Assembly: GCF_000622405.1 (NCBI RefSeq)
Contig: NZ_JASF01000005.1
Location: forward strand, 620,001 to 684,000
Source: Sulfitobacter donghicola DSW-25 = KCTC 12864 = JCM 14565
GTDB taxonomy: Bacteria > Pseudomonadota > Alphaproteobacteria > Rhodobacterales > Rhodobacteraceae
Length of the DNA stretch: 64,000 nucleotides
Reading direction: 5' to 3'
Numbering within the stretch: position 1 is the first letter of the stretch; every line of letters begins with the position of its first letter. Position numbers and translations under genes: made by a program. Positions 35,751 through 45,688 of the stretch are shown piece by piece. Under the pieces are notes generated by a model. It was not told the origin of the DNA. It made no database searches and saw nothing but the letters and a program-made list of their open reading frames with translations.

Positions 35751-36638
35751 ATGGCAGTCCTCGTAAACGAAAACACAAAAGTAATCTGTCAGGGCCTCAC
35801 AGGCTCGCAGGGTACATTCCACACCGAGCAAGCAATTGCATACGGCACCAAAATGGTTGGCGGCGTTACACCTGGCAAAGGTGGTCAGTCTCACCTCGAC
35901 CTGCCCGTGTTCAACTCGGTCCACGAAGCAAAACACGTAACCGAAGCAAATGCTTCCGTGATCTACGTGCCTCCCCCCTTCGCAGCTGACTCCATCCTCG
36001 AGGCGATCGACGCCGAGATGGAATTGATCATCTGCATTACCGAAGGCATCCCAGTTCTGGACATGATGCGTGTTGAGCGTGCCTTGAACGGCTCTAAATC
36101 CCGCCTGATCGGGCCAAACTGCCCCGGCGTTATCACACCTGACGCCTGCAAAATCGGCATCATGCCGGGCCACATCCACAAACGCGGCTCCTGTGGCGTT
36201 GTTTCCCGCTCGGGCACATTGACCTACGAAGCGGTCAAGCAGACTTCGGATCTTGGCCTTGGCCAGTCCTCTGCTGTTGGCATCGGCGGCGACCCGATCA
36301 AAGGCACCGAGCACATCGACGTGCTGGAAATGTTCCTTGCCGATCCAGAAACCACCTCCATCATCATGATCGGTGAAATCGGCGGCACAGCCGAAGAAGA
36401 AGCGGCGCAGTTCCTTGCCGATGAAAAGAAAAAAGGCCGTTGGAAACCAACTGCTGGCTTCATCGCGGGCCGCACAGCCCCTCCAGGCCGCCGCATGGGC
36501 CACGCTGGCGCGATTGTTGCCGGTGGTAAAGGCGACGCAGAAAGCAAAATCAACGCCATGAAAGAAGCTGGCATTGTTGTTGCAGACAGCCCAGCAACCT
36601 TGGGCGAAGCCGTCCAAGAAGCGATCGCCAAAGGCTAA
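35751..36638 (+). CDS. sucD: Succinate-CoA ligase alpha subunit
   Basis: A 295-residue protein: [21 protein letters not shown], the CoA-binding [30 protein letters not shown], and the active-site His in [10 protein letters not shown]. It forms the phosphohistidine intermediate with SucC. The ATG at 35751 is chosen since GAAAGGG lies 8 bp upstream and the conserved N-terminus begins there, rather than at a GTG at 35742. A 126-bp gap from sucC holds no gene. Confidence 0.97.
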   Translation: MAVLVNENTKVICQGLTGSQGTFHTEQAIAYGTKMVGGVTPGKGGQSHLDLPVFNSVHEAKHVTEANASVIYVPPPFAADSILEAIDAEMELIICITEGIPVLDMMRVERALNGSKSRLIGPNCPGVITPDACKIGIMPGHIHKRGSCGVVSRSGTLTYEAVKQTSDLGLGQSSAVGIGGDPIKGTEHIDVLEMFLADPETTSIIMIGEIGGTAEEEAAQFLADEKKKGRWKPTAGFIAGRTAPPGRRMGHAGAIVAGGKGDAESKINAMKEAGIVVADSPATLGEAVQEAIAKG

Positions 36639-36642
36639 AACA

Positions 36643-37185
36643 ATGCGCAAGTCTTTCTTCAGATCGGCTTGTGCGATTCTTGGCGGCAACCTTTTGGTTG
36701 CCGCCACTGCGACTTATGCGATGTCTGCAACTGTTGATCAGATTATGGAGCAATGTCGCACAGGCCACATGGCCAACCTGACAGAAATTTCACCACGCGA
36801 CCTCACCCAAGCCGAAGCAACACCGCTTGTCCTGTCCCTCGATAATGTCACCAAAATGGGCCAAACGCTTTCCCAATCCGCTTCCGCCGCCGATTGGAGC
36901 ATGGACGAGACCATCGTCGCCGCGTTTGCCCAACAGACCGAAATGCTCAGAACAGGGGCTGTTTCTGGTGACCTGCTGCGCAGTGAGAGGGGCGTGCTTT
37001 ACCGCTGGAAAGATAACTCTCTTGGCACGCTATGCATCCTCGCGCTGCCGGCTGCAACGCGGCCAGATGCGCCGCATATCTCGCCCCATGTTGGTACAGA
37101 TTCCATATCTTGGCGCGCCGCCCCCACGGGTGAAAACGCAAAGTTTACTTCCCAGATTGTAATGATCTCCGATAGGCCCACCTAA
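36643..37185 (+). CDS. Secreted hypothetical protein within the suc operon (180 aa)
   Basis: Begins MRKSFFRSACAILGGNLLVAATATYAMSA, a basic start plus hydrophobic core and Ala-x-Ala-type cleavage site, so it is exported. The mature part has two Cys (MEQCRTGHM and GTLCILALP) and an amphipathic helix WSMDETIVAAFAQQTEMLR. I do not recognise a family. It starts 4 bp after sucD and is followed 70 bp later by sucA, so it is co-transcribed with 2-oxoglutarate dehydrogenase. The ATG at 36643 is chosen for the signal peptide; an upstream in-frame extension overlaps sucD. Confidence 0.7.
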   Translation: MRKSFFRSACAILGGNLLVAATATYAMSATVDQIMEQCRTGHMANLTEISPRDLTQAEATPLVLSLDNVTKMGQTLSQSASAADWSMDETIVAAFAQQTEMLRTGAVSGDLLRSERGVLYRWKDNSLGTLCILALPAATRPDAPHISPHVGTDSISWRAAPTGENAKFTSQIVMISDRPT

Positions 37186-37255
37186 AAACAGACGACACCG
37201 TTTAACAGCTACCCAAACGACACCCTTTGATTGTTCGCCCCTCAGGAGGCTCCAC

Positions 37256-40210
37256 ATGACCGACAATCCCGCCAACGACCAGTTCCATGCCTCTTCCTTT
37301 ATGCAAGGCCACAATGCCGAGTATCTAGAGCAGATGTATGCGCGCTATGCCAATGACCCCAATGCGGTTGATGAGGCATGGCAGCAATTCTTCAATGCCC
37401 TCGGCGATGAAGAAAACGCCGTAAAGGCCGAGGCCGCTGGCCCCTCTTGGGCGCGCGGCGACTGGCCTCCAATGCCAGGTGATGATCTGACGGTTGCCCT
37501 CACCGGTGAGTGGCCTGTCGAGGCAAAAGCAGCTGGAGGCAAGATCGCCAAACAAGCGGCAGCGAAAGGGGTTGAGGTCACAGACGACCAAATCCAGCGT
37601 GCCGTGCTCGACAGTATCCGCGCGTTGATGATCATCCGCGCCTACCGCATCCGTGGCCACCTTGCCGCTGATCTTGATCCGCTGGGCATGCGTGAAATCA
37701 CCAACCACCCAGAGCTTGATCCAAAATCCTACGGCTTTACCGATGCCGATCTGGATCGCCCGATCTTTATCGACAACGTGCTGGGCCTGCAGATCGCAAC
37801 CATGCGCCAGATCACGGGCATCCTGAAAACAACCTATTGCGGCACCTTTGCGCTGCAATACATGCACATCTCCAACGCTGAAGAAGCAGGTTGGCTGAAA
37901 GAACGCATCGAAGGCTACGGCAAAGAAATCCAGTTCACCAAACAGGGCCGCAAGGCGATCCTGAACAAGCTGGTCGAGGCCGAAGGTTTCGAAAAGTTCC
38001 TGCATGTTAAATACATGGGCACCAAACGTTTCGGCCTTGATGGCGGCGAAAGCCTGATCCCCGCGATGGAGCAGATCATCAAACGCGGCGGCAACCTTGG
38101 CGTGCGTGACATCGTCATCGGCATGCCCCACCGTGGCCGCCTGTCGGTGCTGGCCAACGTGATGCAAAAACCCTACCGCGCGATCTTTAACGAATTTCAG
38201 GGCGGCAGCTTTAAACCGGAAGACGTGGATGGCTCGGGCGATGTGAAATACCACCTCGGCGCCTCCTCTGACCGCGCCTTTGATGGCAACACCGTTCACC
38301 TGTCGCTGACGGCCAACCCATCGCACCTAGAGGCGGTAAACCCCGTTGTGATCGGCAAGGTCCGCGCCAAACAGGACCAGCTCGGCGATACAGATCGCAC
38401 TGCCGTTATGCCAGTGTTGTTGCACGGTGACGCGGCCTTTGCTGGCCAAGGTGTTGTGGCGGAGTGTTTTGCGCTGTCTGGCCTGCGCGGCCATAAAACC
38501 GGCGGCACCATGCATATCGTTGTGAACAACCAGATCGGCTTCACTACCGCGCCGCACTTCTCGCGCTCCTCACCCTACCCCACCGACAACGCGTTGGTGG
38601 TTGAGGCGCCGATCTTCCACGTGAACGGCGACGACCCAGAGGCCGTTGTACACGCTGCCCGCGTCGCAACCGAATTCCGCCAGAAGTTCCACAAAGACGT
38701 CGTGATCGACCTGATCTGCTACCGCCGCTTTGGCCACAATGAAGGGGATGAACCGATGTTCACAAACCCCGTCATGTATAAAAAGATCAAAAAGCAGAAA
38801 ACCACGCTGACCCTCTACACCGACCGTTTGGTCAAAGACGGCCTCATCCCCGAGGGCGAAGTCGAGGACATGAAAGCCGAATTCCAAGCCAAGATGAACA
38901 ACGAGTTCGAAGCCGGTAAAGAATACCGCCCGAACAAGGCAGACTGGCTGGATGGCAAGTGGTCGCATCTGGACACCAACCAAGAGCAATACCAGCGCGG
39001 CGAAACCGCCATTGCACCAGAAACCCTGACAGAAGTCGGCGGCGCCCTCAGCACCGTTCCCGAAGGCTATCCAATTCACAAGACCGTCGGTCGTTTGATG
39101 GATTCAAAGGCCAAAATGTTCGAGACAGGCAAAGGCTTTGACTGGGCCACCGCCGAGGCGCTAGCCTTTGGCTCGCTGCTCACCGAAGGGTACAAGGTGC
39201 GCCTTGCAGGTCAGGACAGTACGCGCGGTACCTTCTCGCAGCGCCACTCGGCCCTGATCAACCAAGACACCGAAGAGCGTTACTACCCGCTCAACAACAT
39301 CCGCAAAGGTCAGGCCGAATATGAGGTCATCGACTCCATGCTGTCCGAATATGCGGTGCTGGGTTTCGAATACGGCTACTCGCTGGCCGAGCCAAACGCC
39401 CTGACCCTATGGGAAGCCCAGTTCGGCGATTTCGCCAACGGCGCGCAGATCATGTTTGACCAATTCATCTCCTCAGGTGAAAGCAAATGGTTGCGCATGT
39501 CCGGCCTCGTTTGCCTCATGCCACACGGCTATGAAGGCCAAGGCCCCGAACACTCCTCGGCACGTCTTGAGCGTTTCTTGACCATGTGTGGCGGCGACAA
39601 CTGGATCGTGGCGAACTGTACAACACCCGCCAACTACTTCCACATCCTGCGCCGCCAGCTGCACCGCAGCTATCGCAAGCCGCTGATGTTGATGACCCCG
39701 AAATCCCTGCTGCGCCACAAACTGGCCGTCAGCAAGGCCGAGGAATTCACAACAGGCTCCAGCTTCCACCGCGTCCTCTGGGACGATGCCCAGCAGGGCA
39801 ATTCGGATACGAAACTGGTCGCGGATGACAAAATCAAACGCGTCGTCATGTGCTCGGGCAAGGTCTATTATGACCTCTTGGAAGAGCGCGACGCACGCGG
39901 CATCGACGATGTCTACATCCTGCGCTTTGAACAATACTACCCGTTCCCAGCCCAATCCGCCGTGAAAGAGCTTGAACGCTTCAAGAACGCCGAAATGGTC
40001 TGGTGTCAGGAAGAACCCAAAAACCAAGGCGCATGGAGCTTTATCGAGCCAAACCTTGAATGGGTCCTTGGACGCATTGACGCAAAACACAACCGGCCTG
40101 TCTACGCTGGCCGCGCAACAGCCGCATCGCCTGCAACCGGCCTTGCCTCGCAACACAAAGCACAACAATCAGCACTCGTAGACGATGCGCTGACAGTAAA
40201 AGGATCCTGA
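37256..40210 (+). CDS. sucA: 2-oxoglutarate dehydrogenase E1 component
   Basis: A 984-residue thiamine-diphosphate enzyme. The N-terminal E2-interaction segment is [27 protein letters not shown]. The central blocks are [29 protein letters not shown] and NNQIGFTT (ThDP and Mg), and the C-terminal part has [13 protein letters not shown] and [15 protein letters not shown]. It decarboxylates 2-oxoglutarate and passes the succinyl group to SucB lipoate. AGGAGG precedes the ATG at 37256. sucB follows after 4 bp. Confidence 0.98.
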   Translation: MTDNPANDQFHASSFMQGHNAEYLEQMYARYANDPNAVDEAWQQFFNALGDEENAVKAEAAGPSWARGDWPPMPGDDLTVALTGEWPVEAKAAGGKIAKQAAAKGVEVTDDQIQRAVLDSIRALMIIRAYRIRGHLAADLDPLGMREITNHPELDPKSYGFTDADLDRPIFIDNVLGLQIATMRQITGILKTTYCGTFALQYMHISNAEEAGWLKERIEGYGKEIQFTKQGRKAILNKLVEAEGFEKFLHVKYMGTKRFGLDGGESLIPAMEQIIKRGGNLGVRDIVIGMPHRGRLSVLANVMQKPYRAIFNEFQGGSFKPEDVDGSGDVKYHLGASSDRAFDGNTVHLSLTANPSHLEAVNPVVIGKVRAKQDQLGDTDRTAVMPVLLHGDAAFAGQGVVAECFALSGLRGHKTGGTMHIVVNNQIGFTTAPHFSRSSPYPTDNALVVEAPIFHVNGDDPEAVVHAARVATEFRQKFHKDVVIDLICYRRFGHNEGDEPMFTNPVMYKKIKKQKTTLTLYTDRLVKDGLIPEGEVEDMKAEFQAKMNNEFEAGKEYRPNKADWLDGKWSHLDTNQEQYQRGETAIAPETLTEVGGALSTVPEGYPIHKTVGRLMDSKAKMFETGKGFDWATAEALAFGSLLTEGYKVRLAGQDSTRGTFSQRHSALINQDTEERYYPLNNIRKGQAEYEVIDSMLSEYAVLGFEYGYSLAEPNALTLWEAQFGDFANGAQIMFDQFISSGESKWLRMSGLVCLMPHGYEGQGPEHSSARLERFLTMCGGDNWIVANCTTPANYFHILRRQLHRSYRKPLMLMTPKSLLRHKLAVSKAEEFTTGSSFHRVLWDDAQQGNSDTKLVADDKIKRVVMCSGKVYYDLLEERDARGIDDVYILRFEQYYPFPAQSAVKELERFKNAEMVWCQEEPKNQGAWSFIEPNLEWVLGRIDAKHNRPVYAGRATAASPATGLASQHKAQQSALVDDALTVKGS

Positions 40211-40214
40211 AATC

Positions 40215-41714
40215 ATGACTAGTGAAGTCCGCGTACCCACATTGGGTGAATCAGTTACCGAAGCGACAGTCGCAACATGGTTCAAAAAACCAGGTGATAC
40301 AGTCGCCGTTGACGAAATGCTGTGCGAGCTGGAAACCGACAAGGTCACCGTCGAAGTCCCCAGCCCCGTTGCTGGCACACTCAGCGAGATCGTCGCAGCC
40401 GAAGGCGAAACAGTGGGCGTTGATGCGCTGCTGGCCAATGTATCAGAGGGCGACAGCGCCGCAGCCCCAGCGGCCGCACCAGCCGCCGCCGCTCCCGCAG
40501 CCGAAGCTGCCGCCGTTGACGTTATGGTCCCAACCCTTGGTGAATCCGTAACCGAAGCAACCGTCAGCACATGGTTCAAAAAGGTCGGCGATACCGTCGC
40601 TCAGGATGAAATGCTGTGTGAACTGGAAACCGACAAAGTTTCCGTCGAAGTGCCCAGCCCAGCCGCTGGCACATTGACCGCCATTGTCGCCGAAGAAGGC
40701 GCAACCGTAGATGCATCCGCCAAACTGGCTGTCATCTCTTCTGGCGAAGGTGCCGTTGCCGCGCCCGCAGCAGCTTCCCCAGCCGCAGCCGCCCCAGCAG
40801 CCGCAGCAGGTGGCAAAGACGTTGAAAACGCCCCTTCCGCCAAAAAAGCAATGGCCGAAGCAGGCCTCAGCAGCGATCAGGTCACAGGCTCGGGCCGCGA
40901 TGGCCGCGTCATGAAAGAAGACGTCGCCGCCGCGATCGCAGCAGGCACATCCGCCGCCGCCCCTGCACCAGCAGCCGCCGCAGCCCCACGTGCCCCTTCC
41001 AGCGCCGATGATGCATCCCGCGAAGAGCGCGTGAAAATGACCCGCCTGCGCCAGACCATCGCCAAGCGCCTGAAAGACAGCCAGAACACAGCTGCCATGC
41101 TCACCACCTATAACGAGGTCGACATGACCGAGGTGATGGCCCTGCGGAATGAGTACAAAGACCTGTTCCTGAAAAAACACGGCGTGAAACTGGGCTTTAT
41201 GTCCTTCTTCACCAAGGCCTGTGTGCATGCCCTGCGCGAAGTGCCCGAAGTGAACGCCGAAATCGACGGCACAGACATCGTGTATAAAAACTTTGTCCAC
41301 ATGGGCATCGCCGCTGGTACGCCAACGGGCCTTGTTGTGCCTGTGATCCGTGACGCGGATTCCATGTCCTTCGCCGACATCGAAAAAGCCATCGGTGAAA
41401 AAGGCGCCCGCGCGCGTGACGGCAAACTCTCCATGGCAGAAATGCAGGGTGGCACCTTCACCATCTCTAACGGTGGTGTCTACGGCTCGCTCATGTCCTC
41501 GCCCATCCTCAACCCACCACAGTCCGGCATCCTCGGCATGCACAAAATCCAAGACCGCCCCATGGCGATCAACGGCCAAGTTGTAATCCGCCCGATGATG
41601 TACCTTGCCCTGTCCTATGATCACCGCATCGTAGACGGCAAAGGCGCCGTGACCTTCCTTGTACGTGTCAAAGAAGCACTGGAAGATCCCCGCCGCCTGC
41701 TGATGGATCTGTAA
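40215..41714 (+). CDS. sucB: Dihydrolipoamide succinyltransferase (E2) with two lipoyl domains
   Basis: A 499-residue protein: two lipoyl domains (about 2-78 and 100-178) with lipoyl-lysines Lys43 and Lys141, each in an ETDKV motif. Ala/Pro-rich linkers follow, then a peripheral-subunit-binding domain ([26 protein letters not shown]) and the C-terminal catalytic domain ending [16 protein letters not shown] with the active-site His. It transfers the succinyl group to CoA. Most SucB proteins have one lipoyl domain; two are, as far as I know, common in Rhodobacteraceae. Its ribosome-binding site AGGA lies within the sucA end. Confidence 0.97.
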   Translation: MTSEVRVPTLGESVTEATVATWFKKPGDTVAVDEMLCELETDKVTVEVPSPVAGTLSEIVAAEGETVGVDALLANVSEGDSAAAPAAAPAAAAPAAEAAAVDVMVPTLGESVTEATVSTWFKKVGDTVAQDEMLCELETDKVSVEVPSPAAGTLTAIVAEEGATVDASAKLAVISSGEGAVAAPAAASPAAAAPAAAAGGKDVENAPSAKKAMAEAGLSSDQVTGSGRDGRVMKEDVAAAIAAGTSAAAPAPAAAAAPRAPSSADDASREERVKMTRLRQTIAKRLKDSQNTAAMLTTYNEVDMTEVMALRNEYKDLFLKKHGVKLGFMSFFTKACVHALREVPEVNAEIDGTDIVYKNFVHMGIAAGTPTGLVVPVIRDADSMSFADIEKAIGEKGARARDGKLSMAEMQGGTFTISNGGVYGSLMSSPILNPPQSGILGMHKIQDRPMAINGQVVIRPMMYLALSYDHRIVDGKGAVTFLVRVKEALEDPRRLLMDL

Positions 41715-41728
41715 AAAGAGCGCCGACA

Positions 41729-42277
41729 GTGATCCGTAAATTTTCAATTTTATTTGTTTTTATTGGCGTCACTGTCGGCCTCACGACCGCATATACTATG
41801 GGCATGCGCTTCTTTGGGTCAGGTACACCCCCAGAAATGGCGGATCCTTCACTTCAGGCCACGCGTGTCATGGTTGATAAGTCCGAGCGCATCCTCACTT
41901 TGCTCCGAGATGGCGAACCTATTTTGTCTGTTCCCGTTTCTCTGGGGGCCCAGCCTGAGGGGCACAAGACTCAAGAAGGGGATGAGCGGACACCCACAGG
42001 GACCTACGTGATTGACTGGAGAAACCCAAATTCGATTGCCCATCTAAGCTTGCATATTTCCTACCCGAACGAGGTTGATGCGCAAAACGCGACAACCCGT
42101 GGCGTTTCCCCAGGCGGAAACATCATGATCCACGGCATTGCGAATGGCTGGGGCTTTCTAGGAAAGCTGCATAGGTATTGGGATTGGACGAACGGCTGTA
42201 TCGCTGTCACAAATACCGAAATGAAAACCATTTGGTCGTTTGTTCCCAACGGCACCCCAATAGAGATAACCGAATAA
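41729..42277 (+). CDS. L,D-transpeptidase (YkuD domain), membrane-anchored
   Basis: A 182-residue protein starting with GTG (41729), with an uncleaved-looking N-terminal hydrophobic segment (about 5-25) and a YkuD domain. The catalytic block is HGIANGWGFLG with His135 and WTNGCIAVTNTEM with Cys157, where Asn replaces the usual Ser/His before Gly-Cys. Such enzymes make 3-3 peptidoglycan cross-links or attach proteins in the periplasm. It lies 14 bp after sucB and so belongs to the operon, although its role is unrelated to the TCA cycle. Confidence 0.83.
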   Translation: MIRKFSILFVFIGVTVGLTTAYTMGMRFFGSGTPPEMADPSLQATRVMVDKSERILTLLRDGEPILSVPVSLGAQPEGHKTQEGDERTPTGTYVIDWRNPNSIAHLSLHISYPNEVDAQNATTRGVSPGGNIMIHGIANGWGFLGKLHRYWDWTNGCIAVTNTEMKTIWSFVPNGTPIEITE

Positions 42278-42320
42278 CCCCCCTAGGCGAGCAAACGACA
42301 ATACCACACAAAAGGAAAAG

Positions 42321-42545
42321 ATGGCCTATCTCACCCCCCAAACCCTAACCTGCCCCTCCTGTAGCCACACAGGACCGCTCACTTGGATCACGGGCATCCC
42401 GCTGGACAACAAACCCCGAGCGGGGCGAGGATATGTCAAAGTCCACAAGAGCGGCGATTGGATCATTGAGAAGACAAAAACCGAAACCATCGTAAACTGC
42501 CCCACCTGTAACACCGAAGTCACCCGCCGCAGCCGAACGCCTTAA
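42321..42545 (+). CDS. Small zinc-ribbon-like protein (74 aa)
   Basis: Two CPxC pairs, CPSCSHTG at residues about 11-18 and CPTCNTEV near residue 61, frame a short beta domain (GDWIIEKTKTETIVN). This is a rubredoxin or zinc-ribbon-like layout. AAAGGAAAAG precedes the ATG. It lies between the L,D-transpeptidase gene and the next small gene, 9 bp before the latter. Function unknown. Confidence 0.65.
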   Translation: MAYLTPQTLTCPSCSHTGPLTWITGIPLDNKPRAGRGYVKVHKSGDWIIEKTKTETIVNCPTCNTEVTRRSRTP

Positions 42546-42554
42546 GGAGAGATC

Positions 42555-42824
42555 ATGGACACTCAAATGATTTGCCACTTCGAAGTCACCAATTTTGACG
42601 ATTGGCAGACCGCATTTAATGCCGATGAGGAATCCCGCCGCGACGCTGGCCTCAGCGTGCTGCAAATCTGGCGGGACGCCGATAGCACAACCCATGCTTT
42701 TGCCCTGCTGAACGTCAACGACCGCAAGCGCGCTGACGCTTGGATCACCCGCTCAAACGCGCTCAGCTCGGATGATGCCTCGACCGTCACCAGCGCCAGC
42801 CACTATTTTATCAAAACGGCCTAA
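42555..42824 (+). CDS. Small dimeric alpha/beta-barrel-like protein (89 aa)
   Basis: MICHFEVTNFDDWQTAFNADEESRRDAGL, then LQIWRDADSTTHAFALLNVNDRKRADAWI, follows the strand-helix-strand rhythm of ABM or cyclase-like ferredoxin-fold domains. No catalytic residues can be named. AAGGAGAG is well placed before the ATG at 42555. It is in the run between sucB and lpd, so it is probably expressed with them. Confidence 0.6.
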   Translation: MDTQMICHFEVTNFDDWQTAFNADEESRRDAGLSVLQIWRDADSTTHAFALLNVNDRKRADAWITRSNALSSDDASTVTSASHYFIKTA

Positions 42825-42895
42825 CGCCCCGAACACCCCGCCCCCAAATCCTTTGGAGGCGGCCCGAACAAGAACATCCAACGTATGCATGCGCG

Positions 42896-42912
42896 GTGCA
42901 CAACCTGTGCAC
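42896..42912 (+). promoter_or_regulatory. Inverted repeat directly upstream of lpd
   Basis: GTGCACA-ACC-TGTGCAC is a perfect 7-bp inverted repeat around 3 bp, 37 bp before the lpd start codon, followed by GTGTGTGACAC. It may be an operator for a separate lpd promoter. Its half-site TGTGCAC shares TGTG with the TGTGATCACA sites but is not the same motif. Confidence 0.45.
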
Positions 42913-42948
42913 AGTGTGTGACACCCGAATTTTTCCAAGGAGACTCTC

Positions 42949-44337
42949 ATGTCTGATTATGACCTCATCATCATCGGTTCCGGCCCCGGCGGCTATGTAG
43001 CCGCAATTCGCGCGGCGCAACTCGGCATGAAAGTTGCCTGTGTTGAGGGCCGCGAAACCCTCGGCGGCACTTGCCTGAATGTCGGCTGTATCCCGTCCAA
43101 GGCGCTGCTGCATGCCTCCCATATGCTGCACGAAGCCGAGCATAACTTTGCCGAGATGGGCCTCAAAGGCAAAAGCCCCTCTGTCGATTGGCCGCAGATG
43201 CTCAAGTACAAGCAATCCACCGTCGACACCAATACCAAAGGCATCGAATTCCTGTTCAAAAAGAACAAGGTAGACTGGATCAAAGGCTGGGCGACCATCC
43301 CTGAGGCGGGCAAGGTCAAGGTGGGTGATGACATCCACAGCGCCAAGAACATCATCATCGCAACAGGCTCGGAGCCCGCGCCGCTGAACGGTGTAGAGAT
43401 CGACGAGAAAGTCGTCGTGACCTCCACTGGCGCGCTGGCCCTTGGCAAAGTGCCAAAGAAGATGGTTGTGATTGGCGCAGGCGTTATCGGGCTTGAGCTT
43501 GGCTCGGTCTACTCGCGTCTGGGCACCGAAGTGACCGTGGTAGAATTCCTTGATCATGTCACACCAGGCATGGACGCCGAGGTGAGCCGCCAGTTGCAAA
43601 AAATGCTGACCAAGCAAGGCCTTAACTTTGTCATGGGCGCCGCTGTTCAAAAGACAGAGGCCAGCAAATCCAAAGCAAAAGTGACCTATAAACTGCGCAA
43701 GGATGACAGCGAACATGTGCTGGACGCAGACGTCGTTCTGCTCTCTACGGGTCGCCGCCCCTATGTTGATGGTCTGGGCCTAGACGCGCTGAACGTCGCA
43801 ATGACCGAGCGTGGCCAGATCGCCGTGAACGACAAATGGGAGACCTCCGTCAAAGGCATCTACGCCATTGGTGACGTGATTGAAGGCCCCATGCTGGCCC
43901 ACAAAGCCGAAGACGAAGGCATGGCAGCAGCAGAAAGCATCGCAGGCCAGCACGGCCATGTGAACTATAGCCTCATCCCTGGCGTGATCTACACCCACCC
44001 CGAGGTCGCAAACGTCGGTGAAACCGAAGAGACCCTAAAAGCCGCTGGCCGCGCATATAAAGTTGGCAAATTCAGCTTTATGGGCAACGCCCGCGCCAAG
44101 GCGAACTTTGCGGGTGACGGCTTTGTAAAGCTGCTGGCGGACAAAGACACCGACCGCATTCTAGGCTGCCATATCATCGGCCCAGCAGCGGGTGAGTTGA
44201 TCCACGAAATCTGCGTTGCGATGGAATTTGGCGCCTCGGCCCAAGACCTTGCCATGACCTGCCACGCCCACCCGACCTTCTCCGAAGCCGTCCGCGAAGC
44301 GGCGCTGGCCTGTGGTGACGGTGCTATTCACATGTAA
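42949..44337 (+). CDS. lpdA: Dihydrolipoyl dehydrogenase (E3)
   Basis: A 462-residue pyridine-nucleotide disulfide oxidoreductase. It has the FAD motif [19 protein letters not shown], the redox disulfide Cys42-Cys47 in [13 protein letters not shown], the NAD motif [19 protein letters not shown], and the C-terminal His-Glu pair in [13 protein letters not shown]. It reoxidises dihydrolipoyl groups of SucB and other lipoyl enzymes with NAD. AAGGAGA precedes the ATG. It is the last gene of the suc run, separated from the small genes by a 124-bp gap with its own inverted repeat. Confidence 0.97.
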   Translation: MSDYDLIIIGSGPGGYVAAIRAAQLGMKVACVEGRETLGGTCLNVGCIPSKALLHASHMLHEAEHNFAEMGLKGKSPSVDWPQMLKYKQSTVDTNTKGIEFLFKKNKVDWIKGWATIPEAGKVKVGDDIHSAKNIIIATGSEPAPLNGVEIDEKVVVTSTGALALGKVPKKMVVIGAGVIGLELGSVYSRLGTEVTVVEFLDHVTPGMDAEVSRQLQKMLTKQGLNFVMGAAVQKTEASKSKAKVTYKLRKDDSEHVLDADVVLLSTGRRPYVDGLGLDALNVAMTERGQIAVNDKWETSVKGIYAIGDVIEGPMLAHKAEDEGMAAAESIAGQHGHVNYSLIPGVIYTHPEVANVGETEETLKAAGRAYKVGKFSFMGNARAKANFAGDGFVKLLADKDTDRILGCHIIGPAAGELIHEICVAMEFGASAQDLAMTCHAHPTFSEAVREAALACGDGAIHM

Positions 44338-44343
44338 ACGATT

Positions 44344-44380
44344 GCGCGCGGCCAGCTACCACATGGTTTTGGCCGCGCGC
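44344..44380. terminator. GC-rich hairpin at the end of lpdA
   Basis: GCGCGCGGCCA (44344-44354) pairs with TGGCCGCGCGC (44370-44380) in an 11-bp perfect stem. It starts 6 bp past the lpdA stop and overlaps the 3' end of the convergent PPOX gene. There is no real T-tract, so Rho-independent action is uncertain, but it sits where both converging transcripts end. Confidence 0.5.
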
Positions 44381-44961
44381 GGCGCCCATTCGGCGTCATA
44401 TTGCGCGCCACCTTCTGCCCCTTGCGACACTTCGGCAAGGATCTCCCCAACGGTAGGCAGGCCGTTGCTTTCGTCCCTACCTGCCCATGTCCCCGCCCGC
44501 ATCAGCGCACGCGCGCATTGCGAATAGACTTCCTCGATATCGATGATGATCACGGTCGCGGGTTGGCGGCCCTTTTTCTCAAAGTTTTCGCGCAGCGCGG
44601 CATCTGCCGTCAGCCATGCCGTTCCATTAACGCGCACAACATTGTTTGATCCTGGCACCATAAATAACAGCGATATGCGCCCGTCTTTGACGATGTTGCG
44701 CAATGTGTCCAACCGTTGATTGCCCCGCCAATCAGGCAGCGCCAGACGGCGGGGGGTCAGCTCTTGCACGACAGGGCCATCGTCACCGCGCGGGCTGCCA
44801 TCTGTACCCTCAGGGCCAACCGTGCTGAGGATGCATAGGCGCGACGCCATGATCCATTTTCGGTAAAGCGGCGTAAGGTGATCGGCCACTTTTTCCAAAG
44901 ACGCAGCACCGGGTGTGCCGTACAGCGCCTCTAGATCGGGAATGCTATTTATCTTGTCCAT
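44356..44961 (-). CDS. FMN-binding PPOX-family flavoprotein
   Basis: A 201-residue pyridoxamine-5'-phosphate-oxidase-like split-barrel protein: RKWIMASRLCILSTVGPEGTDGSPRG for phosphate and FMN contacts, LPDWRGNQRLDTLRNIVKDGRISLLFMVPGS, and CARALMRAGTW. This matches the MSMEG_1061-type subfamily, whose substrates are mostly unknown. The ATG at 44961 overlaps the plsC end by 17 bp. A longer in-frame extension is rejected because it would run further into plsC. Confidence 0.8.
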   Translation of the reverse strand: MDKINSIPDLEALYGTPGAASLEKVADHLTPLYRKWIMASRLCILSTVGPEGTDGSPRGDDGPVVQELTPRRLALPDWRGNQRLDTLRNIVKDGRISLLFMVPGSNNVVRVNGTAWLTADAALRENFEKKGRQPATVIIIDIEEVYSQCARALMRAGTWAGRDESNGLPTVGEILAEVSQGAEGGAQYDAEWAPRAAKTMW

Positions 44962-45688
44962 ACAGATGCGCGACCCCTGTTTCTGCCAGCAATGCGTCAG
45001 ATGCTGTCTCAATCTGCTGCTCTAGTTTCGCGACGAATGCATCGCGCTCTAGACCCGCTGGGATTGGTTCTAGGAACTCAACAACCGCAACACCCGGACG
45101 GCGGTAAAGCCCACGGCGCGGCCAGAACACGCCAGCGTTTGTCGCCACGGGATAGCACGGCTGCCCCAACTGCTCATACAAAACAGCAGTGCCAACCTTA
45201 TACGGCATTTTGGAACCGGGAGGCGAGCGCGTGCCCTGCGGATAGATCACCAACTGCCCCGGCTCGCGCTGGCCTGCTTCGACATCCGCAAGCATCTTGG
45301 TGATGGCAGCACCGCGTTTACCGCGATCAACAAATACCATCTGCATCTTGGTGGCATATTGCCCCAAAACCGGAGACCAGCGCAGTTGGTTTTTCATCAC
45401 AAACTTAGCCGCTGGAAGCGCGTGGAAAATCATCAAAATATCTAGGAAAGATTGGTGTTTGGAGGGGACAATGCACGCCCCCTCTGGCACCTCGCCGCGC
45501 ACTTCGCAGCGCAGGTTAATCATCCAGCCCGCCGACCAGATCACCCAGCCTGCATAGGTGTGGCATGCCGCATAGGCGCCGCGTTTTGAAAACATCGCCC
45601 AAGGCGCAAACACAAGGCCGATGAGCGGCAGAGTGATCGTTGCTTGAATGATGAAAAGGATCGAGCGGATCCACTGCAAAATGTTCAT
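44945..45688 (-). CDS. plsC: 1-acyl-sn-glycerol-3-phosphate acyltransferase
   Basis: A 247-residue membrane-associated acyltransferase. An N-terminal membrane segment (about 8-30) precedes the catalytic His78-x4-Asp83 in SKHQSFLD, and YPQGTRSPPG carries the phosphate-binding block III. It acylates lysophosphatidic acid to phosphatidic acid. The ATG at 45688 overlaps the ftsX stop by 4 bp (ATGA), which fixes the start and makes ftsE-ftsX-plsC a coupled unit. Confidence 0.92.
   Translation of the reverse strand: MNILQWIRSILFIIQATITLPLIGLVFAPWAMFSKRGAYAACHTYAGWVIWSAGWMINLRCEVRGEVPEGACIVPSKHQSFLDILMIFHALPAAKFVMKNQLRWSPVLGQYATKMQMVFVDRGKRGAAITKMLADVEAGQREPGQLVIYPQGTRSPPGSKMPYKVGTAVLYEQLGQPCYPVATNAGVFWPRRGLYRRPGVAVVEFLEPIPAGLERDAFVAKLEQQIETASDALLAETGVAHLYGQDK

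Noticed and set aside
34377..36707. A 776-codon open frame on the minus strand opposite sucC and sucD
   Set aside because: It mirrors two unmistakable enzymes on the plus strand, has Cys/His/Phe-rich nonsense composition and no ribosome-binding site. It arises from codon bias.
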